A DNA stretch of 6,145 nt. Source: Nocardioides sp. Lineage in GTDB: Bacteria > Actinomycetota > Actinomycetes > Propionibacteriales > Nocardioidaceae. Below, one piece after another: positions 5,228-6,145 of the stretch (position 1 is its first letter; every line of letters starts with the position of its first letter). The DNA is taken from assembly GCA_003519585.1 (NCBI GenBank), contig DOWL01000025.1, forward strand, positions 5,332 through 11,476, read 5' to 3'. A program made the position numbers and the translations under genes. The notes beneath the pieces are model-generated. The model saw only the letters and a list, made by a program, of their open reading frames with translations, made no database searches and had not been told where the DNA came from.

Positions 5228-5233
5228 ACGATA
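5228..5233 (-). promoter_or_regulatory. -10 element for leaderless GAF-HATPase mRNA
   Basis: The minus strand reads TATCGT (fits TANNNT), separated by 6 nt from the GTG at 5221. Transcription would start at or within a base of the start codon. No convincing -35 hexamer is visible in the GC-rich DNA upstream. Confidence 0.5.
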
Positions 5234-5283
5234 GGCCCATCACGGGGCCGCGCGCCCTACCCCGCCCGCTGGTCTGGGCACGT

Positions 5284-5289
5284 CACAAT
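5284..5289 (+). promoter_or_regulatory. -10 element for leaderless membrane-protein mRNA
   Basis: CACAAT lies 6 nt before the GTG at 5296, the same geometry as the divergent promoter on the other strand. It matches TATAAT at 4 of 6 positions. No Shine-Dalgarno sequence lies between it and the start. A -35 is not obvious. Confidence 0.45.
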
Positions 5290-5295
5290 GACGCA

Positions 5296-5622
5296 GTGGC
5301 TGGCGAAGCGGGCACTCGCGGCGGGACTCGGCGCGCGCCCAAGCCCAAACGCCAGTTCCGGCCGCGGCTGCTGCTGCTCGGGCTCGGCGCCCTGGCCGCG
5401 CTCGTGGTGTGGGGCCTCCTGGTCTGGGTCGCGATCGACTCCGGGCGCTCCGCGCGCGGCGGCGACTCGAGCCGGTGGGCCTACCTGGCGGTCGCCTCGA
5501 TCGGTGCGGTCGCCTGCCTGTTCCTCTGCCTGTTCCTGGTCACCACCCTGCTCCGGAAGATCGGCATCCTCGACGAACCGCAGCCCAAGCCGCGATCCAG
5601 CGCCGGCCCACACCGGCACTGA
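5296..5622 (+). CDS. Small membrane protein with two transmembrane helices
   Basis: This 108-residue protein is not recognised as a named family. The N-terminus is short and very basic (RRAPKPKRQFRPR, residues 12-24). A first hydrophobic helix follows at about 25-47, a short polar loop (48-60, with DSGRSARGGDSSR), then a second helix at about 61-86. The C-terminus is Pro/Lys/Arg-rich (RKIGILDEPQPKPR, 87-100). The positive-inside rule predicts both ends in the cytoplasm. The GTG start is chosen because the frame upstream would overlap the divergent gene, and because a -10-like CACAAT lies 6 nt before it; no ATG is available nearby. The gene is 74 bp from the divergent GAF-HATPase gene and convergent with the DUF3052-like gene, 31 bp away. 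Function is unknown; the pairing with the GAF-HATPase gene is only positional. Confidence 0.75.
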   Translation: MAGEAGTRGGTRRAPKPKRQFRPRLLLLGLGALAALVVWGLLVWVAIDSGRSARGGDSSRWAYLAVASIGAVACLFLCLFLVTTLLRKIGILDEPQPKPRSSAGPHRH

Positions 5623-5643
5623 GCTGCCCTGAGCTGCCCTGAG
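5620..5643. repeat. 10-bp tandem repeat beginning at the membrane-protein stop codon
   Basis: TGAGCTGCCC occurs twice (5620-5629, 5630-5639), followed by a partial TGAG. The first TGA is the stop codon of the membrane-protein gene. The next two, at 5630 and 5640, fall in the other two frames, so translation is closed in every frame within 24 bases. It fills most of the 31-bp gap between two convergent genes. Confidence 0.85.
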
Positions 5644-5653
5644 TTGAGGTGCG

Positions 5654-6094
5654 TCAGCGATCGGCCAGCCGGCGCACGAACTTCAGCCCCGACCAGGTCT
5701 CGTCGACCGCAGCCACCTTGACGTCCACGAAGCCGAGCTCCAGCCCCAGGTCGCGGACCCGGTTCTCGTCGAGATCGCTGACCACGCCGTCGGGATTGCG
5801 GCGGGAGCGCTGGGCCGCCTTCTTGGGCCAGCAGACCCAGACCATGCCCGCGGTGGAGGTGCGCTCGAACAGCGTCGGCAGCCGACGCGCCAGCCCGTCG
5901 TACGTCGTCTGAAACGTCAGCGTGACATCGACCGAGCGGGGCAGCCGGCGTATCACGTGTGCGCCCGCCGCGTCGGAGTCGTCGAGAGCGAGGTCGAACC
6001 CGACCGGAGCCTGGTCGAGGAAGACGACGTGCTCACCCTTGACGCCGATCTTGCGCACCAGCGGAGTGCCGGAGTAGCCAGCCACGCCGCTCAT
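5654..6094 (-). CDS. DUF3052-like protein of unknown function
   Basis: A 146-residue soluble protein. It opens with AGYSGTPLVRKIGVKGEHVV (5-24), has a central GMVWVCWPKKA (83-93) and ends DETWSGLKFVRRLADR (131-146). From memory this pattern is that of actinobacterial proteins annotated as DUF3052. The Leu/Gly-rich N-terminus, alternating strands and WPKK loop suggest a small alpha/beta, Rossmann-like fold, but no catalytic motif is evident. No signal peptide or membrane segment is seen. The ATG has GGAG 8 nt upstream (6103-6106). The start also forms ATGA with a possible stop codon of an upstream minus-strand gene, suggesting translational coupling. It converges on the small membrane-protein gene with 31 bp between the stop codons. 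Family assignment is moderately sure; function is unknown. Confidence 0.8.
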   Translation of the reverse strand: MSGVAGYSGTPLVRKIGVKGEHVVFLDQAPVGFDLALDDSDAAGAHVIRRLPRSVDVTLTFQTTYDGLARRLPTLFERTSTAGMVWVCWPKKAAQRSRRNPDGVVSDLDENRVRDLGLELGFVDVKVAAVDETWSGLKFVRRLADR

Positions 6095-6145
6095 GCTCCC
6101 ATCTCCGGCCCGATGATCGGCTCGCGAAGAGACCGCAGGGGCGGG
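6091..6145 (-). CDS. Possible C-terminal end of an upstream gene (partial)
   Basis: In the minus frame ending with TGA at 6093-6091, the visible tail reads PPLRSLREPIIGPEMGA. The stop overlaps the ATG of the DUF3052-like gene (ATGA), a common arrangement in actinobacterial operons. Thirteen of 17 codons end in G or C, somewhat better than the other two minus frames, but all three are open over these 51 bases, so the evidence is thin. The gene would begin outside the window and its family cannot be named. Confidence 0.35.
   Translation of the reverse strand, partial: PPLRSLREPIIGPEMGA

Noticed and set aside
5602..5617. Terminator hairpin at the end of the membrane-protein gene (GCCGG-N6-CCGGC)
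   Set aside because: Only a 5-bp stem inside the coding region with no U-tract; too weak to call.
5257..5619. Minus-strand 120-residue open frame opposite the membrane protein
   Set aside because: The plus strand gives two clear membrane helices with a basic N-terminus; the minus translation is rich in Gln/Arg/Asp/Ala with no recognisable pattern.

Overview
The window is high-GC chromosomal DNA with strong G/C third-position bias, GTG starts and probable leaderless genes. It suggests an actinobacterium, most likely Nocardioides or another member of the Propionibacteriales. The genus is inferred from overall character and from the B12-dependent ribonucleotide reductase next to nrdR; no phylogenetic marker was tested.

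Layout, left to right. Positions 1-291 are non-coding as far as can be seen. They hold an 11-bp tandem repeat at the very edge, an AT-rich 19-bp perfect inverted repeat (63-111), and a very strong 18-bp-stem hairpin (232-270) that probably terminates the RNR operon. nrdJ (292-3174, minus) encodes the adenosylcobalamin-dependent class II ribonucleotide reductase. It is preceded on the same strand by nrdR (3287-3811), the Zn-finger/ATP-cone repressor of RNR genes. The two form an nrdR-nrdJ operon with a 112-nt gap that contains a long hairpin. The 417-bp gap upstream of nrdR (3812-4228) is the richest regulatory stretch. It carries a candidate promoter, two NrdR boxes with centres exactly 31 bp apart, and three DnaA-box-like sites spaced exactly 48 bp apart, one of which overlaps an NrdR box.

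The right part holds an orphan GAF-HATPase regulator (4229-5221, minus). A small two-helix membrane protein (5296-5622, plus) is divergent from it, and both look leaderless. A DUF3052-like protein (5654-6094, minus) is convergent with the membrane protein. The last bases probably hold the tail of another minus-strand gene whose TGA overlaps the DUF3052-like ATG.

Functionally, nrdR-nrdJ is an autoregulated dNTP-supply operon: NrdR senses dATP/ATP and represses its own promoter and nrdJ. The DnaA-like sites raise the possibility that the operon is also coupled to replication initiation. The other three genes have no evident link to nucleotide metabolism. No mobile element, CRISPR array, tRNA or rRNA was seen. 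Most of the window is ordinary core genome. The items worth a second look are the DnaA/NrdR promoter architecture, the AT-rich palindrome, and a recurring 10-11 bp tandem duplication at gene ends that places TGA in all three frames.
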